NCBI RefSeq assembly: GCF_006716745.1
Contig: NZ_VFPP01000001.1
Span: 3,224,001-3,288,000 of the forward strand
Length of the DNA: 64,000 nt
Direction of reading: 5' to 3'
DNA from: Saccharothrix saharensis
GTDB lineage: Bacteria > Actinomycetota > Actinomycetes > Mycobacteriales > Pseudonocardiaceae
A program made the translations under genes and the position numbers. How positions within the stretch are numbered: the first letter of the stretch is position 1; each line of letters opens with the position of its first letter. A model generated the notes under the pieces. It was not told the DNA's origin and made no database searches. It was given only the letters and a program-made list of their open reading frames with translations. Below, piece after piece: positions 51,939 to 60,651 of the stretch.

Positions 51939-52271
51939 ATGCGTGACATCCCGGTGGTGCTGACCGGTTGGCGGTTGATGGTGACGGAGGAGCCGACGTT
52001 GAAGACGCGGGAGGTGGACGGTACGGCGGAGGTCGTGACCGACCGCGATGGCGCGTCGCAGTTCGTGGTGTCGGTGTTCGTGAAGTCGAAGGGGCAGAAG
52101 GGTGAGGAGATCCGCGTGACCCTCGGTACCGACCCGGGTCCGGGCTTCGAGGAGGGCACGTTGGTGGAGTTGGTGGACGCGACGGTGTCGCCGTACAGCT
52201 TCAAGAACGGCAAGGGTGAGACGGTGTCCGGTCTGGCCTGGCGTGCGATGGGGCTCAAGCCGCTCGGCTGA
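51939..52271 (+). CDS. Small beta-rich AICE protein, unknown function
   Basis: 110 residues; ATG with a near-perfect AGGAGGT site. The sequence (PVVLTGWRLMVTEEPTLKTR, then QFVVSVFVKSKGQKGEEIRV and GTLVELVDATVSPYSFKNG) suggests a single beta-barrel, perhaps an OB-fold, as in plasmid single-strand-binding proteins; this is weak inference. It is the first rightward gene after the operator and is separated from the tra genes by two hairpins. Confidence 0.7.
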   Translation: MRDIPVVLTGWRLMVTEEPTLKTREVDGTAEVVTDRDGASQFVVSVFVKSKGQKGEEIRVTLGTDPGPGFEEGTLVELVDATVSPYSFKNGKGETVSGLAWRAMGLKPLG

Positions 52272-52418
52272 GTCACGCTCCTGATCGTCCGTTCCGAGAA
52301 TCGGGCTCCTGTGGCCGCGTGAACCGCTCCGCGTTGTCGGGGTAGGCCGTGTTGCCCTGTAGCAGGGGTGTCCGTTTGTTCTTTGAGAATTCCACAGTGG
52401 GTAGATCCATGCCTTTTT

Positions 52419-52443
52419 CCGGCACCCGATGGGTTGGTGCCGG
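52419..52443 (+). terminator. Small hairpin downstream of the 110-aa gene
   Basis: CCGGCACC (52419-52426) pairs with GGTGCCGG (52436-52443). It precedes a stronger hairpin by ten bases. Confidence 0.5.
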
Positions 52444-52453
52444 GAGATTCGTT

Positions 52454-52491
52454 GCCCCCGGCGCGTGTCGTGTCCGGTGCCGGGGGCTTTG
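52454..52491 (+). terminator. Terminator between the 110-aa gene and the transfer genes
   Basis: GCCCCCGGC (52454-52462) pairs with GCCGGGGGC (52479-52487), followed by TTTGTGT. The transfer operon must therefore have its own promoter or read-through. Confidence 0.7.
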
Positions 52492-52522
52492 TGTCTCCCG
52501 TTCTTTACGGAAATGAGGTGGT

Positions 52523-52789
52523 GTGGTGGAGATCGTGAACATGGCGGCGCAGGAGAACTACGCGACATTCCGGGCCGCGATCGTGTTGTTGCAGGAGACG
52601 GTGGACGAGCACGTCCGTGGCTTCATCGCCAAGGCGGAGGACGCGGACATCCCGGCGGAGGCGTGGGCGGTGCCGGACGCGGATGAGCTGAAGTCGTTGT
52701 GTGACAAGGCGGTTCGGGAGATCGAGGAGTTCACGAAGGACGCCCGGAAGTACGAGGCGGAGTTGGTCGCGAAGAACTGGAGGGTCTGA
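52523..52789 (+). CDS. Small helical AICE protein, unknown function
   Basis: 88 residues; start at GTG 52523 or 52526 behind GAGG, or the ATG at 52541. It is rich in Ala, Glu and Lys and predicted mainly helical (NYATFRAAIVLLQETVDEHV and KAVREIEEFTKDARKYEAEL). It precedes another small gene and tra, within 3 bases of the former. Confidence 0.65.
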   Translation: MVEIVNMAAQENYATFRAAIVLLQETVDEHVRGFIAKAEDADIPAEAWAVPDADELKSLCDKAVREIEEFTKDARKYEAELVAKNWRV

Positions 52790-52791
52790 CG

Positions 52792-52983
52792 ATGGCTGCT
52801 CGTTACGGCGCGGGTCAGGCGGTGGACGCGGTCGACGCGGCCATGAGTCAGCTCAAGGAGGCGTTGGACGGGATGCCGTTCGCGCGGTTCCGTTTCAGCG
52901 GTAAGCACAAGGCGGTGACGCGTGCGGTCGCGGATTTGACGGTCGCGATGGCGGATGTGCAGCCGTACTTGCAGGACATTTAG
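52792..52983 (+). CDS. Small AICE protein upstream of tra
   Basis: 63 residues, ATG directly after the previous stop. Two helices (GQAVDAVDAAMSQLKEALDG and AVTRAVADLTVAMADVQPYL) with a basic FRFSGKHKAVTR between them. No family recognised; the position suggests a transfer accessory or regulator. Confidence 0.6.
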   Translation: MAARYGAGQAVDAVDAAMSQLKEALDGMPFARFRFSGKHKAVTRAVADLTVAMADVQPYLQDI

Positions 52984-53089
52984 ACCGCCGGGAGCGGCGC
53001 ATTTCTCGCCAGGGGCCCGATCACGCCGAATGAGGCTGGTCGGGCTCCTGGTTTCCAAGGTCTCACGATTCAGAGAGGGGTGGCTTGTC

Positions 53090-54460
53090 ATGCCGAAACC
53101 GACTCGTAGTCAGGGGTTGGAGGTTCGCGCGATCAAGTGGGGTGTCCGGCACCCCGGCATGGTGGCGGTTCCGGCGGGCCTTGCCACGGCGGTTACGAAG
53201 AGCGCGGTGGAGTGGGGGTTGCCGACCACGAGCGGGATCGTCGGCGGCGCGCTGCTCGGCGTGGCGGGCTGGTACCGGGGCCACCCGGCCTCGTTCGACC
53301 AGGTGGCCGCGCCGTGGTTGCGGGCGTTCCGCCGCCGCTGGCTGACCTACGTGGGGCGACGTTGGGCGGACATCCTGTCCGACTGCGACCTGGTCACGGT
53401 CAACCGGCGCACGGACGCGATGGCGGTGCCGCGCATTCTGCGGGTGCGGTCGGCGTCGCCGTCGATCGACACGATCCACGTGCGGCTCAACCGGGGTCAG
53501 ACCCCGTCGCTGTTCGAGGAACGCGCCGACGCCCTGGCCCACGCCCTACTCGCTCAGCGGGTCGCGGTGGTGAAGATCAAGCCTCAGGTGATCGGTCTCG
53601 TGATCGAGCGGGAGAACCCGTTCGGCGCGGACCCGATCCCGGCTATCGACCTGCCGCACGACGCCGATGAGGTCGACCTGGGCGCGATCGAGCTGGGTGA
53701 CACCGAGTACGGCACACCCTGGACCCAATCGTTCCTCGGTCAGCACCTGTTCACCGCCGGTGCCACGGGTTCGGGCAAGGGCTCGTTGCTGTGGTCGCCG
53801 TTGCGGGGCATGGCTCCGCTGCTGCGTGACCGGCTGGTGGTGCCGGACGTGATCGACCTGAAGGAGGGCATGGAGACCGAGATCGGTGCTCCGTTGTTCC
53901 ACCGTCGGGCGATCGAGTGGGCCGACGCGGTCTCGGTGGTCGAGTCGTTCCGCGACGAGTTGAAGGCGCGGCAGGCGGTGCTGCGTGAGCAGGGGAAACG
54001 CAAGTTCACCCCGTCGGTGGAGACGCCGTTGCGGCTGTTGCAGATCGACGAGCTGGGCATGATGACCAGCTACGGACCGGCGTCCGAGGTGCGCGGTGTG
54101 CTCAAGCTGCTCTCGGAGATCATGACGCAGGGTCGGGCGGCGGGGTTCGGGGTCTGCGGCTACGTGCAGGAGCCGACCAAGGACACGGTCCCGATCCGCG
54201 AGCTGTTCACCGCGCGGGTGTGCCTGTCGGTGACCTCGCAGAGCCAGGTGGACATGGTCCTGGGTGACGGGATGCGGCTGCGTGGCGCGCTGGCCGACGA
54301 GATCCCGCTGGACCCGGCGCACGCCGGTATCGGGTTCGTGGTGGAGCAGGGCTCCTGCAACCCGCTGCGCGTACGGGCCTCATTCCAGACCGACCAGGAC
54401 ATCCGCGACCTGGTCGCGTTCGTCACCTCGGGTCGTCCGCGGCTGCACGCCGTCGCCTGA
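53090..54460 (+). CDS. tra: FtsK/SpoIIIE-like conjugal transfer protein (TraSA type)
   Basis: 456 residues from the ATG at 53090 (the frame is open further upstream). An N-terminal membrane segment (about 30-65) precedes a RecA-like motor: Walker A GATGSGKGSLLW at about 224-235, Walker B LLQIDELGMM, and RAAGFGVCGYVQEPTKDTVP downstream. In pSAM2-type elements one such hexameric pump transfers double-stranded DNA between mycelia. It is the only transfer ATPase in the element. Confidence 0.9.
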   Translation: MPKPTRSQGLEVRAIKWGVRHPGMVAVPAGLATAVTKSAVEWGLPTTSGIVGGALLGVAGWYRGHPASFDQVAAPWLRAFRRRWLTYVGRRWADILSDCDLVTVNRRTDAMAVPRILRVRSASPSIDTIHVRLNRGQTPSLFEERADALAHALLAQRVAVVKIKPQVIGLVIERENPFGADPIPAIDLPHDADEVDLGAIELGDTEYGTPWTQSFLGQHLFTAGATGSGKGSLLWSPLRGMAPLLRDRLVVPDVIDLKEGMETEIGAPLFHRRAIEWADAVSVVESFRDELKARQAVLREQGKRKFTPSVETPLRLLQIDELGMMTSYGPASEVRGVLKLLSEIMTQGRAAGFGVCGYVQEPTKDTVPIRELFTARVCLSVTSQSQVDMVLGDGMRLRGALADEIPLDPAHAGIGFVVEQGSCNPLRVRASFQTDQDIRDLVAFVTSGRPRLHAVA

Positions 54461-54531
54461 CCTTCGCACGCGCTGCGGCCGAAGTCGTTGGCGCGCAAGC
54501 ACATCGCTCATTCCGAAGTGGAGGAACAATC

Positions 54532-54747
54532 ATGTGGAACCTGGGTATCCGGCTGTGGGCGGCGTGGCGGTTCGCGCTGTTCCTCGCCGTCGCTGGCGGG
54601 GTGCTGTTCGTCGTCTACCAGGTCGACGGCACCGGCGCGTTCTTCGTATGGACGCTGGTGCTGGCCCTGGCCGGTGTCGTGGCGGTGTTCTACATCCTGC
54701 GCGACTTCGTCCGCCGCGAGATCGAGCACCGACGCGGGCGGTTGTGA
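54532..54747 (+). CDS. Small two-helix membrane protein, Spd-like
   Basis: 71 residues with two membrane helices (FALFLAVAGGVLFVVYQV and FVWTLVLALAGVVAVFYIL) and a basic C-terminus (RREIEHRRGRL). Size and place after tra match the spread (Spd) proteins that move element DNA along the mycelium. Its stop overlaps the next start (TGATG). Confidence 0.7.
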   Translation: MWNLGIRLWAAWRFALFLAVAGGVLFVVYQVDGTGAFFVWTLVLALAGVVAVFYILRDFVRREIEHRRGRL

Positions 54748-55184
54748 TGGCGCGCATCCGTGCCCGTGGCGCGACCCGTGCCCCTCGGCCGCGCGGCGGG
54801 GTCGACCCGGGGCAGGTCGATCTGTTCGCCGACGACTGGCAGCAGGCCGCCGCTGCTCCGGAACCGAAGCCGGTGGCCCCTGCGGGGTTCGGCGGCACGC
54901 CTGACCTGGTGCCGCAGGTGCTCAACGACATCACGGCCGGGGTGATCGGCCAGTTGGATCGGTCGGGCCGGGTCGTGGTGCTCGATGGTGACGGGCACTG
55001 CCGCCATGCCGACGACGACGTCGCCACTGTGGTCGAGTCGCTGGTCAAGCAGCGTTACGCGGCCGAGGGCGAGTTCACCACGCAGTTGCACGGTGTGATC
55101 CGCAAGAACGTCTACGTGGTGGCGCTGACGAATTCCGGTGAGGCGATCCGGGTCCGCTGGTCGAACCTGCGGGGTGCGCGGTAA
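54747..55184 (+). CDS. AICE protein of unknown function
   Basis: 145 residues, ATG overlapping the previous stop by one base. A basic Arg-rich N-terminus (ARIRARGATRAPRPRGG), a Pro/Ala linker and a C-terminal domain (VVVLDGDGHCRHADDDVATV, FTTQLHGVIRKNVYVV) that looks like a small alpha/beta module. Not recognised; probably part of the spread operon. Confidence 0.65.
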   Translation: MARIRARGATRAPRPRGGVDPGQVDLFADDWQQAAAAPEPKPVAPAGFGGTPDLVPQVLNDITAGVIGQLDRSGRVVVLDGDGHCRHADDDVATVVESLVKQRYAAEGEFTTQLHGVIRKNVYVVALTNSGEAIRVRWSNLRGAR

Positions 55185-55253
55185 GGCTCGCCAATCGCTT
55201 CACCTTCGATCCAAGTCAGAAGACCCACAACACCGAAAGGAAGGGGATCACTC

Positions 55254-55607
55254 ATGCCCGGAACCGGGAACGTGCCGCCGATACCGGACTGGAAGAAGGA
55301 GGACCCACCGGACTGGATCAAGGACGACGTGGTCAAGATGCTGCGCTACGCCGTCGCTGACCGGCTCTACACCCGCTCGCCCATCCAGAGTGGCCCGTCG
55401 GGGTGGTTTCACGACCACGCCGAACAGGCTCGACAGGCCACCTGGGACGAGTCGGAGGTGATCGGCCTGCTGGAGGAGCACGGCTGTCTCATCGCGGGAC
55501 AGACGCGCGTGTTGAAGGACGAGTCAGGCGAGCCGTTCAACGCCGACCACATGGAGATCACGCCCGCCGGACGTGAGTTGTTCGCGCGGCTGACTTCGGA
55601 GAGGTGA
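55254..55607 (+). CDS. AICE protein of unknown function, possible winged helix
   Basis: 117 residues; GAAAGGAAGGGGATC upstream gives a good ribosome binding site. Helical N-terminus (DDVVKMLRYAVADRLYTRSP) and a C-terminal ITPAGRELFARL motif that is common at the end of winged-helix domains. Its stop overlaps the start of the DUF2637-like gene. Confidence 0.6.
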   Translation: MPGTGNVPPIPDWKKEDPPDWIKDDVVKMLRYAVADRLYTRSPIQSGPSGWFHDHAEQARQATWDESEVIGLLEEHGCLIAGQTRVLKDESGEPFNADHMEITPAGRELFARLTSER

Positions 55608-56449
55608 TCCCGGTGCAGGTCGACGACTCCGACGAGATCGACGTTCAGGCCGGGGTCACGAAACGGGTCGTGGGCCTGCGCCGCAAGAAGGCCGAATCGG
55701 CGCAACTGCGCGGCCTGGTCGACGACCCCGACATGGTGGCGGTGCGGATCGAGTCCCAACGCCGGTTGATCACGCGCGGAATGTGGTTCTTCCTCGCACT
55801 CGGGCTCGGCTTCACCACGGCCGGGGTTCAGGACTTCCTGGCTGGCCACCGACCGCTGACCGACCCGTTGTGGTGGGCGGCATGGCTGGCTGAACCGATG
55901 CTGGCCGGGATCCTGATCATGTTGCTGGTGTTCGAGTCCGAGGTGCTGCACCGGGGCGTGCCGGTGGACTCCAAGTGGGTGGACTGGCTCAAGCGCATCC
56001 TGCTCGGCTCGACGCTGTTCATGAACGTCTACCCGACGATCGCGGTGCGCGAGGGTGAGCGGTTCGAGGTCGGCAACCTCGCCATCCACGTGATGGTGCC
56101 GGTGGTGGTGTTCGGCGTCGCCGAGGTGATGCCGGTGATCCAGCAGCGCATGAACCAGGCGATCACCGACGCCTACCGCGCCGCCAACACCACCGCGCCA
56201 CCACCCACACCCGCCCCGGCTCCCGTTGCGGCGGCTCCACGGCCGGTTCAGGCGGCGCTGGCCACCGGAACCAGGCTCAAGCTGCCGGACCCGATCCGCG
56301 ACGCGGTCAAGGCCAAGGTCGACCAGGTCGCCGCCGAAGGCCGTCCGCTGACCGCCGACGACGTCCGCCAGGCGGCGCGCGTCCCGGCCGACCTCGCCGA
56401 CCGCATCGTCGCCGAAGTCCACGCCCACAACGGGCACGCCTTCACCTGA
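55604..56449 (+). CDS. DUF2637-like/SpdB membrane protein
   Basis: 281 residues from a GTG overlapping the previous stop (GTGA); GTG 55613 is an alternative. Four membrane helices (about 48-70, 85-108, 125-145, 155-180) are followed by an Ala/Pro-rich linker and a C-terminal helical region. DUF2637 proteins in AICEs and Streptomyces plasmids are spread proteins that bind DNA and interact with Tra; the assignment rests on layout and on WWAAWLAEPMLAGILIMLLV. Confidence 0.75.
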   Translation: MIPVQVDDSDEIDVQAGVTKRVVGLRRKKAESAQLRGLVDDPDMVAVRIESQRRLITRGMWFFLALGLGFTTAGVQDFLAGHRPLTDPLWWAAWLAEPMLAGILIMLLVFESEVLHRGVPVDSKWVDWLKRILLGSTLFMNVYPTIAVREGERFEVGNLAIHVMVPVVVFGVAEVMPVIQQRMNQAITDAYRAANTTAPPPTPAPAPVAAAPRPVQAALATGTRLKLPDPIRDAVKAKVDQVAAEGRPLTADDVRQAARVPADLADRIVAEVHAHNGHAFT

Positions 56450-56540
56450 TCCACGGCAGGAACCGCTGCCTCATCGGCGGGACACGGCCACCTTCCCCGG
56501 GCCGTGTCCCGCTACTCGTGCTGCTCGAAGGAGGTGACGC

Positions 56541-57881
56541 GTGGTGTCCACGCTTGATGACCGTATTGCCCACCGGCTTCGGCGGGCCGACTACCGGACC
56601 TGGCGCGACAAGGTCACCGCGACCGGCGGATGCGCCCAACCGATCCGGATGACCGGCGGCTGGCAGGTCCAGGACCAGGCCACCGGGGCACTGCTGGACT
56701 GGCACGGCGGGGACGTGTTCATCCCCTGCGGCAACCGCCGCGAGTCCGTGTGCCCCTCCTGTTCCGACCGGTACGCGGCTGACGCCTACCACCTCATGCA
56801 CGCCGGACTCGCCGGTGGCTCGAAGGGCGTGCCGACCTCGGTCACGGAGAAGCCGCGCGTGTTCGCCACGCTGACCGCCCCGTCGTTCGGACCGGTGCAC
56901 AACCGGCGCACCACCAGCCGCGGGAAGGTCCTGCCCTGCGCGTGCGGCACCTGGCACCACCCCGACGACCCGACCATCGGAACCCCGCTCGACCCCGACA
57001 CCTACGACTACGTCGGCTCGGTGCTGTGGCAGGCCAACGCCGGGGAGCTGTGGCACCGGTTCGTCACCGCCCTCAAGCGCGAGGTGATGAAGGCCGTCGG
57101 GCTGCCGGTCCGTGCGTTCACCGACCACGCCCGGCTCTCCTACGCCAAGGTCGCCGAGTACCAACGGCGCGGCCTGGTCCACTTCCACGCCGTCGTGCGC
57201 CTGGACGGCCCGGACGGTCCCGCCGACCCCGCCCCGCCGTGGGCCTCGGCCGAGCTGCTGGCAGCCGCCATCACCAGTGCAACTCGGTCCGTCGCCCTGG
57301 ACCAGGCGCTACCCGACGGCACCCCGATCACGCTGCGGTGGGGCTCGCAGGTCGACGTCCGCCGCATCCGCCCGACCAGCGCCCACGAGGTCGAAGAGGA
57401 CGGCGAGATCAGCGAGACGCGCCTGGCGGGCTACGTGGCCAAGTACGCCACCAAGGGCACCGGCAAGAGCGAAGCAGCCGACCGCCCGATCCGCTCCCAA
57501 CTCGACATCGACCACCTGCGAGTGCATGCCCACCACCGCCGGATCATCCAGACCACGTGGGACCTCGGTGACCTGAAGCAGTACTCGAAGCTCAACCTGC
57601 GGCGCTGGGCGCACATGCTCGCCTTCCGGGGCCACTTCCTGAGCAAGTCCCGCGCCTACTCGACCACCTTCAAGGCCATCCGGGGCGAGCGCCGCGCGTT
57701 TCGCACCGCCGAAATGCTCGACCAGCTCGGCCACGACCCCGGCTCGGTGCTGCTGGTCAACGACTGGACCTACACCGGCACCGGCTACGCCGACGATGCC
57801 GAGCGCGAGCTGGCCCTGGCCATCGCCGAACGCACCCGTGAACAGCGCAGACAACGGTACGAACAGGAGGTAGCAGCATGA
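56541..57881 (+). CDS. rep: RepSA-type rolling-circle replication initiator
   Basis: 446 residues; GTG at 56541 with AAGGAGG upstream. A Cys-rich region (CGNRRESVCPSCSDRYAADA) is typical of AICE RepSA. The HUH metal motif is GLVHFHAVV with H214 and H216, and the candidate nicking tyrosines are Y298 and Y302 in GYVAKYATKG. The protein nicks one strand to start replication of the excised element. Its stop overlaps the xis start (ATGA). Confidence 0.9.
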   Translation: MVSTLDDRIAHRLRRADYRTWRDKVTATGGCAQPIRMTGGWQVQDQATGALLDWHGGDVFIPCGNRRESVCPSCSDRYAADAYHLMHAGLAGGSKGVPTSVTEKPRVFATLTAPSFGPVHNRRTTSRGKVLPCACGTWHHPDDPTIGTPLDPDTYDYVGSVLWQANAGELWHRFVTALKREVMKAVGLPVRAFTDHARLSYAKVAEYQRRGLVHFHAVVRLDGPDGPADPAPPWASAELLAAAITSATRSVALDQALPDGTPITLRWGSQVDVRRIRPTSAHEVEEDGEISETRLAGYVAKYATKGTGKSEAADRPIRSQLDIDHLRVHAHHRRIIQTTWDLGDLKQYSKLNLRRWAHMLAFRGHFLSKSRAYSTTFKAIRGERRAFRTAEMLDQLGHDPGSVLLVNDWTYTGTGYADDAERELALAIAERTREQRRQRYEQEVAA

Positions 57882-58057
57882 GCAAGCTCTGGGGGATGAA
57901 GGAGGTCGCCGACTTCCTGGGCGTCCCGGTCAACACCCTCTACCAATGGCGCACCCGCAACTACGGCCCGCCCGGCAAGCGGATCGGCAAGTACGTGCGC
58001 TTCGTCCCCGACCAGGTCAAGGCCTGGGTCGACTCGCTACCGGACGGGATCGCCTGA
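57878..58057 (+). CDS. xis: Excisionase (MerR-like helix-turn-helix)
   Basis: 59 residues, too short to stand out among longer open frames. MKEVADFLGVPVNTLYQWRT and the wing GKRIGKYVRFVPDQVKAW match AICE excisionases. GGAGG lies upstream in rep. The start overlaps the rep stop by 4 bases and its stop overlaps the int start by one base. Confidence 0.93.
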   Translation: MSKLWGMKEVADFLGVPVNTLYQWRTRNYGPPGKRIGKYVRFVPDQVKAWVDSLPDGIA

Positions 58058-59232
58058 TGCCGCGCCCACCGCTTCCGCTCGGCACGTACGGGAAGATCAG
58101 GACCTACCCCACCTCGACGGGATGGCGGGCGACGACGAAGTTCCGCGACTTCGACGGGGTGACGCGTTACGTCGAGAGGTGGGGCAAGACCAAGGCAGCT
58201 TCGACGCGTGCACTTCAGGAGGCGCTGCGGAACCGCACTCCCCCGTCCGGGGCGGAGGGCATCACCCCGGACATGAGGTTCTGGGAGGCGGCCGAGCTGT
58301 GGCTGGAGCAGTTCCAACGGGCGATCGACGCGGGCCGCCGCTCCCCCACCTCCAAGGAGACCTACGAGAACCGGTTGCGCGGCCTGGTCCTGCCTGCCAT
58401 CGGCGAGTTGCGGGTGCAGGAGTTGACCGTTCCGCGGCTTGGTCAGGTGGTGGCGGCGGCGCAGGACAAGCACAGCGCGGCGACGGCCAAGACGGTGCGG
58501 ACGATCCTGTCCGGCATCTGCGGCCTGGCGGTGCGGCACGGAGCGTTGGCGTCCAACCCGGTCCGGGACGTGGCACCGCTGGAGGGACGCAAGGCGCGTG
58601 CTCGGGCGCTGGTGCTGGAGGAGCTGGCCGACCTGCTGGCCAAGCTCGACTCGGACGAAGAGGCGGTCCGTCACGACCTGCCTGACCTGGCGCGCTGGTA
58701 CGCGGGCACGGGTGAGCGGACCGGGGAGGGGTTGGCGGTGCACTGGCACCACCTGGACCTGAACGCCGGAACGGTGGACTGGGGTGGCAGCCTGATCCGG
58801 GTCAAGGGTCAGGGTCAGCGGATCAACCACGGCAAGACGGACGTGTCCGAGCGGGCTTTGCCGCTGTCGGCCTGGCTGGTCGACGTGCTTCGAGAGCGGC
58901 GGGCGAAGCTGGCGGAACGCTTCGGGGTCGACCAGGCGGACCTGCGAGGCCCAGTGTTCCCGAACTCGCTCGGCGGGCTCCGGGACAAGCACAACACGCT
59001 CGCGCGGTGGCGGGAGTTCCGGGACCGGGCGGGCTACCCGTGGGTGACCTTCCGGACGTTCCGGCGGTCGGTGGCGACGATCTTGGACGAGGCCGGATTG
59101 AGCGCTCGGCAGATCGCCGATCAGCTCGGACACTCCAAGGTGTCGACCACGCAGGACGTCTACATGGCGCGCAAGGTGACCAGCCGGAAGGCCGCTGACG
59201 CGCTGGAGGCGGTTAAGGGGTTCCGCTCATAA
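58057..59232 (+). CDS. int: Tyrosine recombinase integrase
   Basis: 391 residues; ATG overlaps the xis stop (TGATG). SAM-like core-binding domain (about 70-175) precedes the catalytic domain: Arg221 in GTGERTGEG, Arg336 in the FRRSVAT motif, His359 in LGHSKVSTTQ and nucleophile Tyr369 in DVYMAR. The first residue of the box II HxxR motif is Arg333 instead of His. It lies 66 bases from attR, as expected for site-specific integration into the tRNA 3' end. Confidence 0.93.
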   Translation: MPRPPLPLGTYGKIRTYPTSTGWRATTKFRDFDGVTRYVERWGKTKAASTRALQEALRNRTPPSGAEGITPDMRFWEAAELWLEQFQRAIDAGRRSPTSKETYENRLRGLVLPAIGELRVQELTVPRLGQVVAAAQDKHSAATAKTVRTILSGICGLAVRHGALASNPVRDVAPLEGRKARARALVLEELADLLAKLDSDEEAVRHDLPDLARWYAGTGERTGEGLAVHWHHLDLNAGTVDWGGSLIRVKGQGQRINHGKTDVSERALPLSAWLVDVLRERRAKLAERFGVDQADLRGPVFPNSLGGLRDKHNTLARWREFRDRAGYPWVTFRTFRRSVATILDEAGLSARQIADQLGHSKVSTTQDVYMARKVTSRKAADALEAVKGFRS

Positions 59233-59298
59233 GGTGGGGGTTTGGTGTGGTGACGATCATGGAGGCCATCATCGTCACCACACTTGACCAGGTAAAAC

Positions 59299-59338
59299 GG
59301 TGGGGCGGGTGGGGTTCGAACCCACGACCTGACGGATT
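59299..59338. other. attR of the integrative element (inside the tRNA gene)
   Basis: The 40-bp sequence identical to attL. The tRNA gene stays intact here because the element carries the 3' end of the tRNA as its att core. Confidence 0.92.
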
Positions 59339-59375
59339 ATGAGTCCGCTGCTCTGACCGGCTGAGCTACCGCCCC
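59301..59375 (-). tRNA. tRNA with CAU anticodon (Met or Ile2)
   Basis: 75 bases with full cloverleaf: acceptor GGGGCGG/CCGCCCC, D arm GCTC/GAGC, anticodon stem GCGGA/TCCGT with loop CTCATAA, T arm GTGGG-TTCGAAC-CCCAC. The discriminator is A; CCA is not encoded in full. CAU can mean elongator Met, initiator Met or lysidine-modified Ile. The acceptor starts with a G-C pair, which argues against an initiator. Site of AICE integration. Confidence 0.93.
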
Positions 59376-59461
59376 CTGACGTGCGGTTCCGGAGGGTACA
59401 GAGGGGTGATCCCCCGCGTCTCGACAACCCGGGTGGCGTGACCAAGCTGTGCACTGGCGGA

Positions 59462-60322
59462 CTACGGGGCTCCGAGGTCGGTGGGGCGGTAGCCCGTGGG
59501 GTAGTTCGGGTAGGTCCGGTTCTTCGCGTTGGTCAGGTGCGGTGCCCTGCGGGGCGGGAGGTGGCGTAGCGCGGTGGCGCGCAGGCGCAGGGTGGTGTGG
59601 GCGGCGGTGGTCAGCCAGCGCGGTTGGCGGGGGAAGCCGAACGCGGTCAGCATCGGACCGTCCAGCATGGCTAGGACGGCCTTGGCGGTGAGCGCGCGGG
59701 GCACCGGGTACCAGGAGCAGAACAGGTCCAGCGTGTACCGGCCGATCGCGCGGTTCGTGTCGCTGTAGGTGAAGTTCGCGTCCTCGTACTCCCGCTTGAA
59801 CGCCCGGTAGGCCTCGTAGGTGGCGGGCAGGTCCTTGATGCCCATCCGGGCACCGACGGCGCGGTAGAAGTGGAACGCGCCCAGCCGCTCGTGGTCGGTC
59901 AACGGTCGCCAGCCGAACTTCGTGATCCACTCGATCGGGTCGAAGATGAACGTCGACAGCACGTACCGCATGTCGTCGTTCGAGATGTCGTACCGCCCGT
60001 GCAGCCGGTTCACCACGCGCAACGCCTCACGGCCCCGCGGCGAGTCGTAGCCGTGCTCCACCAGCTCCGCCATCAGCAGCGCCGTGTCGTCGTACCGCTT
60101 CTGCGGCCGCCGCTCGAACTCGCCCGTCTTCGCCAGCAACGCCGAGATCGACGGCACGCAGTAGGTCCGGAACAGGGCGAACTCCAGCGCCCGCACGTAG
60201 TCCCACGGGAACTCGTACCCGGACGACAGGCGCATGATCTCGGCGTGGTCCCGTTCCGGGTCCAGGGACGTGATGCGGCGCCGGATGGCGAAGCGGTCGA
60301 AGGGGGCGGATCGGTCGGCCAT
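59462..60322 (-). CDS. MpaB-like oxygenase (DUF2236 family)
   Basis: 286 residues from the ATG at 60322; the frame is open to 60628 but runs through a tRNA gene. Latex-clearing-protein-type fold: RRRITSLDPERDHAEIMRLS, FELP-like EFPWDYVRALEFALFRTYCV, YDISNDDMRYVLSTFIFDPI and EWITKFGWRPLTDHER. The related mycophenolic acid enzyme MpaB and rubber oxygenases bind heme through His. The conserved His/Arg positions are partly visible (RLHGRYD, TDHERL). The role here is unknown. Confidence 0.8.
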   Translation of the reverse strand: MADRSAPFDRFAIRRRITSLDPERDHAEIMRLSSGYEFPWDYVRALEFALFRTYCVPSISALLAKTGEFERRPQKRYDDTALLMAELVEHGYDSPRGREALRVVNRLHGRYDISNDDMRYVLSTFIFDPIEWITKFGWRPLTDHERLGAFHFYRAVGARMGIKDLPATYEAYRAFKREYEDANFTYSDTNRAIGRYTLDLFCSWYPVPRALTAKAVLAMLDGPMLTAFGFPRQPRWLTTAAHTTLRLRATALRHLPPRRAPHLTNAKNRTYPNYPTGYRPTDLGAP

Positions 60323-60441
60323 GCGGCCCAGCCTGCCGCAAGAAACCGGCCCCGAACGTGTGACAAACGGGTGACTCGCGGGTACCCCGGCCCCATGAGA
60401 CGACAAAACCCCGAGCCGACCGGCCCGGGGCTGCCATCGCG

Positions 60442-60513
60442 CTCCCCCTACTGGATTCGAACCAGTAACCCTTCGATTAACAGTCGAATGCTCTGCCATT
60501 GAGCTAAGGGGGA
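60442..60513 (-). tRNA. tRNA-Asn (GTT)
   Basis: 72 bases: acceptor TCCCCCT/AGGGGGA, D arm GCTC/GAGC, anticodon loop CTGTTAA (GTT), T arm ACTGG-TTCGAAT-CCAGT, discriminator G. It lies between the oxygenase gene and the small plus-strand gene. Confidence 0.96.
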
Positions 60514-60651
60514 ATGTTCTGTTGTGGACCGGGCCTCCCGGCCCGACAGGACGTAACTCTAGCGCATCCTCAACAGTGCTCGCGCACACCCCCCTCCTCA
60601 TGGGGTAGGAAGGGGTGTGACCAGGCACGATCTCCAGGAGAGGACCACCTC

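Larger units (their letters stand above)
48696..59338. mobile_element. Actinomycete integrative and conjugative element (AICE, pSAM2-like)
   Basis: Bounded by 40-bp direct repeats in a tRNA gene; the excised circle would be about 10.6 kb. Modules from left to right: gene-poor arm with inverted repeat and short tandem repeats (48.7-50.2 kb), PP2C and HTH regulatory pair (minus strand), a single-gene unit, transfer genes (tra, Spd-like), replication (rep), then xis and int next to attR. The pattern rep-xis-int beside the tRNA and a single FtsK-like transfer protein are as in pSAM2. The module set looks complete, so it may still be mobile. Confidence 0.92.

Noticed and set aside
60323-60628. Extended N-terminus of the MpaB-like oxygenase
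   Set aside because: The extension would be translated through the tRNA-Asn gene; the ATG at 60322 fits the family.
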